Source: Micromonospora sp. HNM0581 (GTDB lineage Bacteria; Actinomycetota; Actinomycetes; Mycobacteriales; Micromonosporaceae). From it: a DNA stretch of 64,000 bases. The notes beneath the pieces are model-generated. The model saw nothing but the letters and a program-made list of their open reading frames with translations, was not told the origin of the DNA and did not search any database. The first letter of the stretch is position 1. Each line of letters opens with the position of its first letter. This document shows, in pieces, positions 6,873-14,756 of this stretch. Position numbers and translations under genes: made by a program. The stretch is taken from positions 186,001 through 250,000 of the forward strand of contig NZ_JAASAD010000006.1 in the NCBI RefSeq assembly GCF_012726175.1, written 5' to 3'.

Positions 6873-8651
6873 ATGCGTGGTGACCTGGTCCGGAAGTTGG
6901 CCGCACGCAGCCTGGCCACCGGTGGGGCGATCCTGAGCTTCCTGGTGGTCGCACTCACCGGCGCCACCGTCTGGGGGCTCTGCCTGGCCGTGACGGCGCT
7001 TGCCGCCACGGTCTGGGAACGCCGGGTGCGGCCCGCAGCCGACAACGTCGCGGAGACCACGCTGATCGCCGCTGCGGTGCTCGTCGGCTACGCCCGGCAG
7101 CTCGACGCCGGCTTCGATCCGGCCCTGGCCGGGACCGCCGTGGTACTGCTGGGTCTGGTGCTGCTCGCCGCTCCGCTGCGCCAAGCCGGGAACCTGGAGA
7201 TCCGCGCCGCCAACCTGCCGGTACGCACCTGGGTGGCGCAGGTCGCGGTGGTGCTCGGGGATGCCGTGGCGACACTGCTCGCCCTGCTGGCCCTGACCGC
7301 GCTGGTGGCGTCACCCGCGACCGTCGGACTGTCGGTGACGCTGCTGGTGGGCGTCGCGATCGGGGCGGTCGCCCTCGACCTGGCCCGGCGGCGGTTCCGG
7401 CCGCCGCGCGACGGGTCGGTGGTCGCCCGGGCGCTACGCCGGCACCAACCCGAGTTCGTCCTGCACTTCTCCGCCCCAACCGGCTCCGAGTACCAGGTCA
7501 CCATGTGGCTGCCGTACCTGGAACGGATCGGTCGCCCTTTCGTGGTGATGGTGCGGGAATCGGAGTTCCTGGCCCCGCTGGCGGCGGCCACCACCGCCCC
7601 GGTGGTGTACTGCCCCACCACCCGCAGTATGGACGAGGTCCTGGTACCGAGCCTGCGGGTCGCGTTCTACGTCAACCACGGAGCCAAGAACAGCCACTGC
7701 ATCAGGTTCACCCAACTCACCCACGTGCAGTTGCATCACGGTGACAGTGACAAGGCCCCCAGCGCCAACCCGGTCTCGGCGGTCTTCGATCGGATCTTCG
7801 TCGCCGGCGAGGCGGCCATCGAGCGGTACGCCCGCGCCGGAGTCGACATCCCCGCCGAGAAGTTCGTGGTGGTCGGCCGCCCCCAGGTCGAGGCGATCGA
7901 GGTGTGCTCACGACCGGCGCCGCCCCGGAACCCGACAGTGCTCTACACCCCCACGTGGACCGGGCACAACGCCGACGCCGACTACTGCTCGCTGCCGGTG
8001 GCGGAGCCGCTGCTGCGACGCCTGCTGGACCGGGGGGCCACGGTCGTGTTACGTGCCCACCCCTACACCGCGCAGAACCCGACCTCGGCCCGGCAGCTGG
8101 CACGACTGCACGACCTGCTCGCCGCCGACCGGGCCCGGTCCGGCCGGGTGCATGTCTACGGTGCCGCAGCGAGCCGGCTCACCCTGGCGGACTGTGTCAA
8201 CCGTGCGGACGCGTTGGTCTCCGATGTCTCCGGGGTGGTCTCCGACTGGCTCTACTCGGGCAAGCCGTACGCGGTGACCGACATGGGCACCGACGGCGAC
8301 CGGTTCGTCGAACGTTTTCCGCTGGCCGCCGCCGGCTACGTGCTGCGCCGGGACCTGACCGGTCTCGACGACGTCCTGACCCGGCTGCTCGACACCGACC
8401 CGGCTGCGGAGGCCCGTTGGGCCACCCGTCGCCGCTACCTGGGCGACTTCCCCGCCGACTCGTACGCCGAGGTCTTCCTCGCTGCGGTCCGGCGCGAGCT
8501 GGATTGCCGCTGGACCGCTGTCCGGCGAGACCGCGACATCGGCGGTGCCCCGACGGCAGCAGCGGGTAATCAACCGACGCCGAGTCGCCCGACGGCGGGT
8601 GCGGATGCAAGACCTGATCCGCACCCGCCGCCTGCGGTGGGACCGGCGTGA
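6873..8651 (+). CDS. CDP-glycerol/ribitol glycero(ribito)phosphotransferase family protein with N-terminal membrane domain
   Basis: A 592-residue protein. The first about 175 residues contain five or six hydrophobic segments; the remainder is a TagF/TarL-type GT-B domain (SMDEVLVPSLRVAFYVNHGAKN, LTHVQLHHGDSDKAPSANP, FVAGEAAIERY, VVVGRPQVE, TVLYTPTWTG, LRAHPYT, ALVSDVSGVVSDWLYSGKP). The HGDSDK and SDVSGVVSDWL stretches are the family's nucleotide and phosphate-binding region. It probably polymerises ribitol (or glycerol) phosphate from the CDP-alditol made by the preceding gene. The ATG at 6873 lies 35 bases after that gene's stop. Classical enzymes are peripheral; the integral N-terminal domain is unusual. 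The last about 20 codons overlap a terminator-like hairpin and are probably unstructured. Confidence 0.85.
   Translation: MRGDLVRKLAARSLATGGAILSFLVVALTGATVWGLCLAVTALAATVWERRVRPAADNVAETTLIAAAVLVGYARQLDAGFDPALAGTAVVLLGLVLLAAPLRQAGNLEIRAANLPVRTWVAQVAVVLGDAVATLLALLALTALVASPATVGLSVTLLVGVAIGAVALDLARRRFRPPRDGSVVARALRRHQPEFVLHFSAPTGSEYQVTMWLPYLERIGRPFVVMVRESEFLAPLAAATTAPVVYCPTTRSMDEVLVPSLRVAFYVNHGAKNSHCIRFTQLTHVQLHHGDSDKAPSANPVSAVFDRIFVAGEAAIERYARAGVDIPAEKFVVVGRPQVEAIEVCSRPAPPRNPTVLYTPTWTGHNADADYCSLPVAEPLLRRLLDRGATVVLRAHPYTAQNPTSARQLARLHDLLAADRARSGRVHVYGAAASRLTLADCVNRADALVSDVSGVVSDWLYSGKPYAVTDMGTDGDRFVERFPLAAAGYVLRRDLTGLDDVLTRLLDTDPAAEARWATRRRYLGDFPADSYAEVFLAAVRRELDCRWTAVRRDRDIGGAPTAAAGNQPTPSRPTAGADARPDPHPPPAVGPA
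8593..8630. terminator. Bidirectional terminator hairpin inside the 3' end of the polymerase gene
   Basis: A perfect 14-bp stem (8593-8606 with 8617-8630) with a 10-base loop ends 18 bases before the stop codon at 8649-8651. The convergent peptidase gene's stop starts at 8652, so the two stops form TGATCA with no gap. The hairpin can only fit inside the coding tail. Confidence 0.65.
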
Positions 8652-9524
8652 TCAGGCCGAGTATCCGCGGGTGGCGGCCCAGTTGGCCAGGTCGGTGGTG
8701 CTGAGCCAGTACGACGGGTACGAAACGTCGGCCGAGTCAGCGATCTTCACCATCCGGCCAGAGTCCTCGTAGCCGACCACCGCGACGTAGTGGCCGCCGG
8801 GGAAAGAGTGCCAGCGGCCGTTCGTGTCGGTCACACTGCCGGCGACGTTGACCACGACGCCTCGCTCGTCGGCGATGGCCGCGACCACGTCCGCCTGGAG
8901 CTGGTCCATCTGAGCCGGCGTGGCGGCACCGCCACGGATCATCGTGGTCTCGTACGGGTCGCCGTCGACGACAGCGTTGAGGACGCGGGTGGTGTCCTCG
9001 GCCGAGTTGGTGCCGGCGTACGTGGTGCCGAGTTGGGTGGCGAGTGCGTCCTGTCCCCGCTCGATGCTCGCGGCACTCAACGCGTTTCGTACGGCGGCCG
9101 GGCCGCAGTAGTAGCCCGTGGTCTGTGCCTGGTGGTCGTACTCGAGGATCTTCGAGGCAGGCGGAGCCGGCGCCGGCTCCTTGCTGGCCACGTCAGGGTC
9201 CGCAGTCGTCGGGCTGGGCTTCGGCGACGGCGAGGCGCTGGCCGGTGCCGCGCTGGCCGGCACGGCACTTCTCGGTACGGCAGTCTTCGCGGCGGCCTGG
9301 GGCGAGGCGACCTCAGCCCGGATCGCCTCCGGTGTCACCGCGGTGTCGGCGAGCAGCTCTGCGGCAGCGGTGGTGGTACGGGTGGGGGCCGGGGCGGTCC
9401 CGGTGCCGGCGATGGCCGCGCCGGTGCCGGTGGCCAGCACGAGTGCCGCGGCGGAGCCGGCGACGATCTGGTAGGGACGTTCGGTGACCAGCCGACGAAG
9501 CCGGCGGGAAAGGGTGCGCTTCAT
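8652..9524 (-). CDS. Secreted C39-like (papain-fold) cysteine peptidase family protein
   Basis: A 290-residue exported protein. A positively charged N-terminus and hydrophobic core (QIVAGSAAALVLATGTGAAIAG, about 19-40) make a signal peptide or anchor. Residues about 45-125 are a low-complexity Ala/Pro/Thr linker. Residues about 127-290 are a Peptidase_C39_2-type domain with Cys in GYYCGPAAVRNAL (C140), His in PGGHYVAVVGYED (H245) and Asp in KIADSAD (D263), a complete papain-like triad. The ATG at 9522-9524 is preceded by GGAGGA. There is no bacteriocin transporter nearby, so I read it as a wall- or surface-acting peptidase, not a leader-processing enzyme. Its long leader carries a c-di-AMP riboswitch, a control element typical of actinobacterial cell-wall hydrolases. 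Confidence 0.85.
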   Translation of the reverse strand: MKRTLSRRLRRLVTERPYQIVAGSAAALVLATGTGAAIAGTGTAPAPTRTTTAAAELLADTAVTPEAIRAEVASPQAAAKTAVPRSAVPASAAPASASPSPKPSPTTADPDVASKEPAPAPPASKILEYDHQAQTTGYYCGPAAVRNALSAASIERGQDALATQLGTTYAGTNSAEDTTRVLNAVVDGDPYETTMIRGGAATPAQMDQLQADVVAAIADERGVVVNVAGSVTDTNGRWHSFPGGHYVAVVGYEDSGRMVKIADSADVSYPSYWLSTTDLANWAATRGYSA

Positions 9525-9763
9525 GGTTCCTCCACTGGCTGAGGGGAGAACGGCATGCCGGCTCCGGCGGTCGGGTCGGCGTCTGGACGCCGACGACCGC
9601 CCGGATGAGCGGGAGGGGCCGTTCAGGGATGCACCCGGCAAGAACCGGGCGGTGGCGATGACCGGGGTCAGCTCGCGGCGCTCAGGCCGGCAAGCACGGG
9701 CACCGCGGTGCCGTGGAGGCAGGGAAACGGGGGAATCACATCGGACTGCACGAGGGCTGGTTC

Positions 9764-9900
9764 TCCTTCCATCACCGCCGACCGGGTTAGCTGACGGATT
9801 CGGGCGGGAAGACGCCCTACCGCGGGCCGAGACTCGCGGATTCACCCCAGTGGTGCAGTGGGTCCCCGGTTCGTGAGATCACGATTGAGCGGGTCGGTAC
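9764..9900 (-). promoter_or_regulatory. c-di-AMP riboswitch (ydaO-yuaA class)
   Basis: On the reverse strand the leader contains the conserved blocks GGGGACCCA, then GGGGTGAATCC, then GGTAGGGCG, and the hallmark CCGTCAGCTAACCCGGTCGG followed by GGAAGGAG. A P1 helix is visible: CCGACC (9892-9897) pairs with GGTCGG (9778-9783). The aptamer lies about 240 bases before the peptidase ATG. Between them sit a palindrome GGCACCGCGGTGCC and a 9-bp hairpin (9575-9594) that could serve as expression platform. The 5' boundary is approximate. The remaining gap from 9901 to 10125 should hold the promoter; I could not place it with confidence. Confidence 0.9.
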
Positions 9901-10125
9901 GGCGTCGCTTTCTGCGATCGGTTACCGCACCGGACGTGCTGACACTACTGGCCGGTCACCTCCCGGCCAACCCGCTCTGACCTGCATAAACATGATCCAG
10001 CTCAGCAATTTTCGGATACCTGGGAGCGGGCGGAGCGGAATGGGACCGACGGCGTACCGGTCGCCTCGGGGTAACAACCGGACGACTTACGGACAACGCA
10101 CCCGGCGATAGCTACGCCAATCGAA

Positions 10126-10938
10126 TCACCTACGAAGAGTGACCGAGTTCTCGAGGAACGTGACCCAGCTCACGGAATTCCGACCAAGCCGTGCCGGGTC
10201 CCACCGTCGGAGCAGGTCGGCAGGTGCGACGCTGGCCCGGCTCCGGACCGGCAGCCGCTCCAATCGGAGCCGATCGGCCGCCGCGTACGCCTCGGCGGAG
10301 AGGGCATGCGCCGCCTCAGCGGCCAGTTCCGCCTCCCGCCACCGGACACGCTCCCGCTCGACGGCCGACCGGTAGGCGGCCAGCCGGTTGTCGCGTACCA
10401 CTCGGGCGAGGACAACCTCCTGCGCGGCCGGGTGACGCCGGGCATCCCAGCCCGACCGGTGCGCCAGCACGTCGCTGAGCTGCCGGGCGGTCAGGTCGCC
10501 GCGCCAGTAGGCCGCCATCGCGGCTCGGTGCAGCCAGCGCTCCCGGGCCGCATACTCGGCGGGGGTACGCGGGGTACGCGGGGTCGGCAGTGCGGCGCCC
10601 CCGGCCAGCCGGCGGGCGGCGGCCTCCGCCTCGTCGTAACTGGCCCAGGCGCGGTCGAGTTCCGCCTGGGCAACCCGCCAGGCCGTACGTCGTCGCTCGG
10701 CGTTCTGCCCGGCGCCGACTGCCGCGACCGCCACCTCCCCGGCGTACCGGCGCTTGTCGGCCTCGTCGGTCGCGGAACGGGCCGCGTCCCGGTCGGCGGC
10801 TCGGTCCACCGGCGCGACCGGCTCGGGGCGGACGACCAACGCGGTGAGTACGCCCAACGCGATCACGAGCAGGACCGACCAGATGGCGGCGGCGCGTGGC
10901 ACCTCGATCAGGAACTGGTAGAGAACTGCCTTCTCCAT
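10126..10938 (-). CDS. Hypothetical membrane-anchored coiled-coil protein
   Basis: A 270-residue protein I do not recognise. One transmembrane segment (AAAIWSVLLVIALGVLTALVV, about 16-37) follows a short N-terminus, and the rest is soluble, very rich in Ala, Arg and Glu. It has long helical stretches typical of coiled coil (about 45-110 and 190-240) and a proline-rich break near 115-125 (TPRTPRTPAEY). Charge distribution suggests a cytoplasmic N-terminus. The ATG at 10936-10938 follows GAGGTG. It is transcribed with the acyltransferase gene upstream on the same strand, about 100 bases away. No function can be given; a scaffolding role in envelope assembly would be speculation. Confidence 0.7.
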   Translation of the reverse strand: MEKAVLYQFLIEVPRAAAIWSVLLVIALGVLTALVVRPEPVAPVDRAADRDAARSATDEADKRRYAGEVAVAAVGAGQNAERRRTAWRVAQAELDRAWASYDEAEAAARRLAGGAALPTPRTPRTPAEYAARERWLHRAAMAAYWRGDLTARQLSDVLAHRSGWDARRHPAAQEVVLARVVRDNRLAAYRSAVERERVRWREAELAAEAAHALSAEAYAAADRLRLERLPVRSRASVAPADLLRRWDPARLGRNSVSWVTFLENSVTLRR

Positions 10939-11037
10939 GACGGCACCTCGGAGATGTCGGTACGGCGTCGGTGGCCGTACCGGGAGCGGATCGAAAGGCG
11001 AGCGTCGGTGCCGCCACGGGCTGCGACCGGGCCGATG

Positions 11038-12273
11038 CTACGGCGCGTGCGTGACGCCGCGGTGACTCTCCGCGCTCGTGGCAGGGTCCGGGTCACCGCC
11101 GGACACCCGCTGTCGGGGCAGCCCGTGCGCACCGGGTTCAGCCGACGCCGACGGTGCCGCGCCGCTTCGCCGGCCGGAACGTGGCGAGGCCAGGCGGCGC
11201 ATCATCGGCTGTTCCACGTACCGGTGCAGCAGAGCGGCCAGTCCCAGGGTGAGCAGCAGGAAGCCGATCACCGAGAGCGGGCCCCACCAGCCGGGCAGGC
11301 CGGTGCCCCAGTCCCCGGTCAGCCGCAGGATCGTCATGATCACGAAGACGTGCACCAGGTAGAAGGCGAAGGAGACCTCGCCGAGCCAGACCATCGTGCG
11401 GGAGCGCAGCGGCGAGCGCCGACCGTGCACGTCCGCGTCCGCTGCCGCGGCGATCACCAGGACGTACGCCGCGGACAGCAGCGCTGCCCAGAGTTCCGCC
11501 CGGATCCACTGGGAGGCCGCCACCCAGGTCAGCACGAAGATCAGACTTGCCATTGGTAGCCGTGGCCCCCGCCAGCGCCCACGCAGCATGAGCTCGGCCG
11601 CGGCCACGCCCATCCAGAACTCCAGCGATCGGACCAGCGGGAAGACCTGGGTGAACCACCAGCGATCCGACTCCGGTACCAGTGCCTGCCCGGGCCAGAG
11701 TGCCAGGATCAGCAGCGGCACCGCGACCACCACGGCCCACAGCAGCCACGGGCGGGCCCGCCGCACCGTCGGCAGCACCAACGGTAGGCACAGGTAGAAG
11801 AACAGCTCGCAGGAGAGCGACCAGCTGACGTTGTTGATGCTGTAGAAGTGGCCCGGCCGGGGATCCCAGGCCTGCACCAGGAGAAGGTTCTCCAGTGCCG
11901 CCACCGGGTCGATCGGATCAGCGAACCAGAGCATCGCCAGCATGGCGAGCGCCCACAGCACCAGATGGTTGGGATAGATCTTGGCGAATCGCCGTCGCCA
12001 GAACCGACGCCGGGAGGCGCCGGGACGCGCGGACCAGACCAGCACGAAGCCACTGAGGATGAAGAAGAACTGCACCCCGGACAGGCCCAGGGTGAAGATC
12101 TCTCCCACTACCGCCTGCGGGCCGGGATCGGCGATGATGCGCATGGTGCCGGCGTGGAAGCCGAAGACCAGCAGCGCGGCTATCCACCGCAGACCGGTCA
12201 GCGACGGCAGACGGTCGGCGTCCGTACGCTCGCGTGAGGTGGTCGCCGACGCCGCAAGGGACGTACTCGTCAT
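11038..12273 (-). CDS. Acyltransferase-3 family membrane O-acyltransferase
   Basis: A 411-residue integral membrane protein with about ten hydrophobic segments. The N-terminal signature LPSLTGLRWIAALLVFGFHAG includes the catalytic-type His of acyltransferase 3 (OafA/NodX) proteins. Further family features are GVQFFFILSGFVLVWS, RRFAKIYPNH and a terminal RYVEQPMMRRL, which ends these proteins. They transfer acetyl or other acyl groups to surface polysaccharides or lipids. Within this locus it probably decorates the wall glycopolymer. Start is uncertain: ATG 12273 is used, but ATG 12282 and GTG 12297 are in frame and none has a strong ribosome site. The C-terminal 30 residues are low complexity. 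Confidence 0.88.
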   Translation of the reverse strand: MTSTSLAASATTSRERTDADRLPSLTGLRWIAALLVFGFHAGTMRIIADPGPQAVVGEIFTLGLSGVQFFFILSGFVLVWSARPGASRRRFWRRRFAKIYPNHLVLWALAMLAMLWFADPIDPVAALENLLLVQAWDPRPGHFYSINNVSWSLSCELFFYLCLPLVLPTVRRARPWLLWAVVVAVPLLILALWPGQALVPESDRWWFTQVFPLVRSLEFWMGVAAAELMLRGRWRGPRLPMASLIFVLTWVAASQWIRAELWAALLSAAYVLVIAAAADADVHGRRSPLRSRTMVWLGEVSFAFYLVHVFVIMTILRLTGDWGTGLPGWWGPLSVIGFLLLTLGLAALLHRYVEQPMMRRLASPRSGRRSGAAPSASAEPGAHGLPRQRVSGGDPDPATSAESHRGVTHAP

Positions 12274-12518
12274 GCCCACCATCCGGTTCTCGACCACATC
12301 ACTCGCATGCCCATCTCCTCCCGGCCACCCCGACGGCTGCCGGATGCTCCCGCGGTAGCCGGGCTGGTGTGACCCGCCGGCACCCTACCCGGGTGGCGGG
12401 CACGCCACCGCATGCCTCGTCGACCTTACGAGTCCGCGCACCGTTAACCTGACACTCGTCGGCTGTTCAAAAACTGCACCGCACCCGGCCACGTCAGGTT
12501 TCAGGTCCGTCCACCCGG
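12274..12518. other. Divergent intergenic region with GTTAAC motif
   Basis: This gap lies between the divergent acyltransferase and glycosyltransferase genes. It holds CCGTTAACCT at 12441-12450, about 70 bases before the glycosyltransferase ATG, resembling motifs at 2461 and 21263-21296. No small gene is supported. Confidence 0.35.
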
Positions 12519-13658
12519 ATGCCCGAAAGTTTCCGGGTGGTCACACAGCCGACGCCAACGCCGCTGCTGAGCATCGTCGTGCCGGTCTACGGCGTCGAGG
12601 CGTACCTGCGTCAGTGCCTGGACTCGATCCACGCCGACATCCCGTGCGACGAGATGACCGAGGTCGAGGTGGTCGCCGTCGACGACGCCTCACCGGACCG
12701 GTGCGGCGAACTGCTGCGTGAGTGTGCCGTCGACCATCCCCGTCTGCGCGTGCTGCACCTCGACCGCAACGTCGGCCTCGGGCTGGCCCGCAACGAGGGT
12801 CTGGACGTGGCCACCGGTCGCTACGTCTGGTTCGTCGACAGCGACGACTGGCTGCCCGCCGGGACGATCCCGGCCGTGCTGGAGCGGCTGCGCGTGGACC
12901 ACCCGGACGTGATGATGATCGATCACCTTCGGGTGCACGAGTGCGGGCGCCAGGAGGTGGACGCGAGCAGTCGGCTGCTGCGCGCGACCCCCGGCGTGGT
13001 CCGGCTGACCGATCGACCGCAACTGCTGCGGGTCCAGCACACAGCCTGGAACAAGGTGGTACGTCGGGAGTTCATGGCCGAGTTGGGGTTGCGCTTCCAT
13101 CCCGGCTGGTACGAGGACATTCCGTTCAGTCATCCACTCCTGATCGGCGCGGAACGCATCAGTGTGCTGAACCGGGTCTGTTACCTCTACCGCCAGGGTC
13201 GCCAGGGCGCGATCACCTCGACCCGCAGCGGTCGGCACTTCGACGCCTTCGAGCAGTACGACCGCCTGTTCGCCTGGCTGCGTCACCGCTATCCCGACGG
13301 GCGTTGGCAGGCCGAACTGTTCGATCTGATGGTGAGCCACTTCCTGGTGGTGGTGGGCAACGACGACCGGTTGCACCCGCATCTGCGCCGGGACTTCTTC
13401 CGGCGGGTCGCCGCGCACTACCGCAGGTACCTGCCCAGCGGCGGCTACCCCCGACCGGGCGGGGTGTCGGGACTCAAACACCGACTGGTCGGCCGGGACA
13501 GCTACCTGGCGTACGCTGCGTTGCGCCGGGCCCACCGGCTCGCCGGTCGGGTACGCGGTAACGACGTCGGGAATCCCGCAGGCGGGTCGGACTCGACGCC
13601 GGGCGGCACGGCACAGAATCGCACACTGGTACGCACGCACGGGAACGGATCGGAATGA
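12519..13658 (+). CDS. Family 2 glycosyltransferase
   Basis: A 379-residue GT-A enzyme. The N-terminal domain opens with LLSIVVPVYGVEAYLRQCLDSI, has the nucleotide-binding acidic VVAVDDASPD, and the metal-binding WFVDSDDWLPAGTI (DxD-like SDD). Residues from about 260 on are helical and less conserved. The architecture fits CapsulePolymer/teichoic-type family 2 enzymes that use nucleotide sugars in the cytoplasm. Its stop overlaps the pseI start (ATGA), so the two are translationally coupled and this transferase is a good candidate for building the pseudaminic-acid-containing polymer. It could instead add a neutral sugar. The ATG at 12519 has no strong ribosome site, and MPESFRVVTQ may be partly spurious. 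The Gly/Ser-rich tail after 345 looks disordered. Confidence 0.88.
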   Translation: MPESFRVVTQPTPTPLLSIVVPVYGVEAYLRQCLDSIHADIPCDEMTEVEVVAVDDASPDRCGELLRECAVDHPRLRVLHLDRNVGLGLARNEGLDVATGRYVWFVDSDDWLPAGTIPAVLERLRVDHPDVMMIDHLRVHECGRQEVDASSRLLRATPGVVRLTDRPQLLRVQHTAWNKVVRREFMAELGLRFHPGWYEDIPFSHPLLIGAERISVLNRVCYLYRQGRQGAITSTRSGRHFDAFEQYDRLFAWLRHRYPDGRWQAELFDLMVSHFLVVVGNDDRLHPHLRRDFFRRVAAHYRRYLPSGGYPRPGGVSGLKHRLVGRDSYLAYAALRRAHRLAGRVRGNDVGNPAGGSDSTPGGTAQNRTLVRTHGNGSE

Positions 13659-14701
13659 CGCTGAAGATCGGGTCGCATCTGGTCGGCACCGGGGAGCGCC
13701 CCTTCGTGGTGGCGGAGATGTCCGGCAACCACAACGGTGACCTGGACCGCGCGTTGTCCATCGTGGATGCGGTGGCAGCCAGCGGCGCGCACGCACTGAA
13801 GCTGCAGACGTACCGGCCGGACACCATCACCATAGACGTGGACACGCCGGACTTCCGCATCTCCGGCGGGCACGAGCTGTGGGGTGGCCAGAACCTGTAC
13901 CGGCTCTACGAGAAGGCGCACACCCCGTACGAGTGGCACCGGCCGATCTTCGAGCGAGCCCGTGCCCAGGGGCTGACCGTCTTCTCCTCCCCGTTCGACG
14001 CCTCCGCCGTGCGGCTGCTGGAGGAACTCGACGCCCCTGCCTACAAGATCGCCTCATCGGAGCTTGTCGACCTGCCGCTGATCCGGCTGGTCGCGGCCAC
14101 CGGCAAGCCGATGGTCATCTCGACCGGGATGGCCACCCTGGCTGAGATCGACGCCGCCGTACGCACCGCCAGGGAAGGTGGTGCCGGCGGGATCATCCTG
14201 CTGGCCTGCACCGCCTCCTATCCCGCACCGCCGGCTGACAGCAACCTGCGTCGCATCCCGGTGCTGGCCGACACGTTCGGCGTGCCGGTGGGGCTGTCCG
14301 ACCACACTCCGGGCATCGGGGTGCCGGTCGCCTCGGTGGCGCTCGGCGCCTGCTTCATCGAAAAACACGTGACCCTGGACCGCGCCGACGGCGGGGTGGA
14401 CTCCGACTTCTCCCTCGACCCCAGCGAGTTGGCCGCCCTGGTGGTCGAGTCTGAGCGGGCGTACGCGGCACTGGGTGGCACGGTGGTCGGGCCGACTCCG
14501 GCCGAGCAGGAGGGCCTGCGCTTCCGGCGCTCGCTGTACGTGGTGGCGGACGTGCGCGCGGGCGACGAGGTGACCGTGCACAATGTCCGGTCGATCCGAC
14601 CGGCCGGTGGTCTCCCCCCGGTGGAGATCGACCGGGTGCTGGGCCGCCGCTTCACCGCCGACGTGGCGCGCGGCACCGCGCTCAGCTGGGATCTCGTCTG
14701 A
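13655..14701 (+). CDS. pseI: Pseudaminic acid synthase (PseI)
   Basis: A 348-residue NeuB-family enzyme condensing 6-deoxy-AltdiNAc with phosphoenolpyruvate to form pseudaminic acid. The TIM-barrel domain (about 1-275) shows FVVAEMSGNHNGD, ALKLQTYRPDTITID, LYRLYEKAHTPYEWH, FSSPFD, YKIASSELVD and GLSDHTPG. The LYELYEKAxTPYEWH and FSSPF stretches are closer to PseI than to NeuB or LegI. The C-terminal antifreeze-like SAF domain (about 285-348) includes RRSLYVVADVRAGDEVT. Length matches the family. Its ATG overlaps the stop of the family 2 glycosyltransferase by four bases. The other Pse genes lie at 18735, 21364, 22344, 26163 and 26894, so the pathway is complete but dispersed. Confidence 0.93.
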   Translation: MTLKIGSHLVGTGERPFVVAEMSGNHNGDLDRALSIVDAVAASGAHALKLQTYRPDTITIDVDTPDFRISGGHELWGGQNLYRLYEKAHTPYEWHRPIFERARAQGLTVFSSPFDASAVRLLEELDAPAYKIASSELVDLPLIRLVAATGKPMVISTGMATLAEIDAAVRTAREGGAGGIILLACTASYPAPPADSNLRRIPVLADTFGVPVGLSDHTPGIGVPVASVALGACFIEKHVTLDRADGGVDSDFSLDPSELAALVVESERAYAALGGTVVGPTPAEQEGLRFRRSLYVVADVRAGDEVTVHNVRSIRPAGGLPPVEIDRVLGRRFTADVARGTALSWDLV

Positions 14702-14738
14702 CGGGGTCCGGGCGCGTCGTACCGGCTTCTGCCGGGCG

Positions 14739-14752
14739 AGAGGTATACCTCT
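14739..14752. promoter_or_regulatory. Perfect 14-bp palindrome over the ribosome site of the channel gene
   Basis: AGAGGTATACCTCT is perfectly self-complementary and ends four bases before the ATG at 14757. It includes the only AGAGG ribosome-binding-like sequence. It could be an operator or an RNA hairpin that masks translation. Confidence 0.45.
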
Positions 14753-14756
14753 GCGT

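Noticed and set aside
8652..9524. Bacteriocin-processing role for the C39-like peptidase
   Set aside because: It is a stand-alone secreted protein with a linker and no ABC transporter domain or precursor peptide gene nearby.
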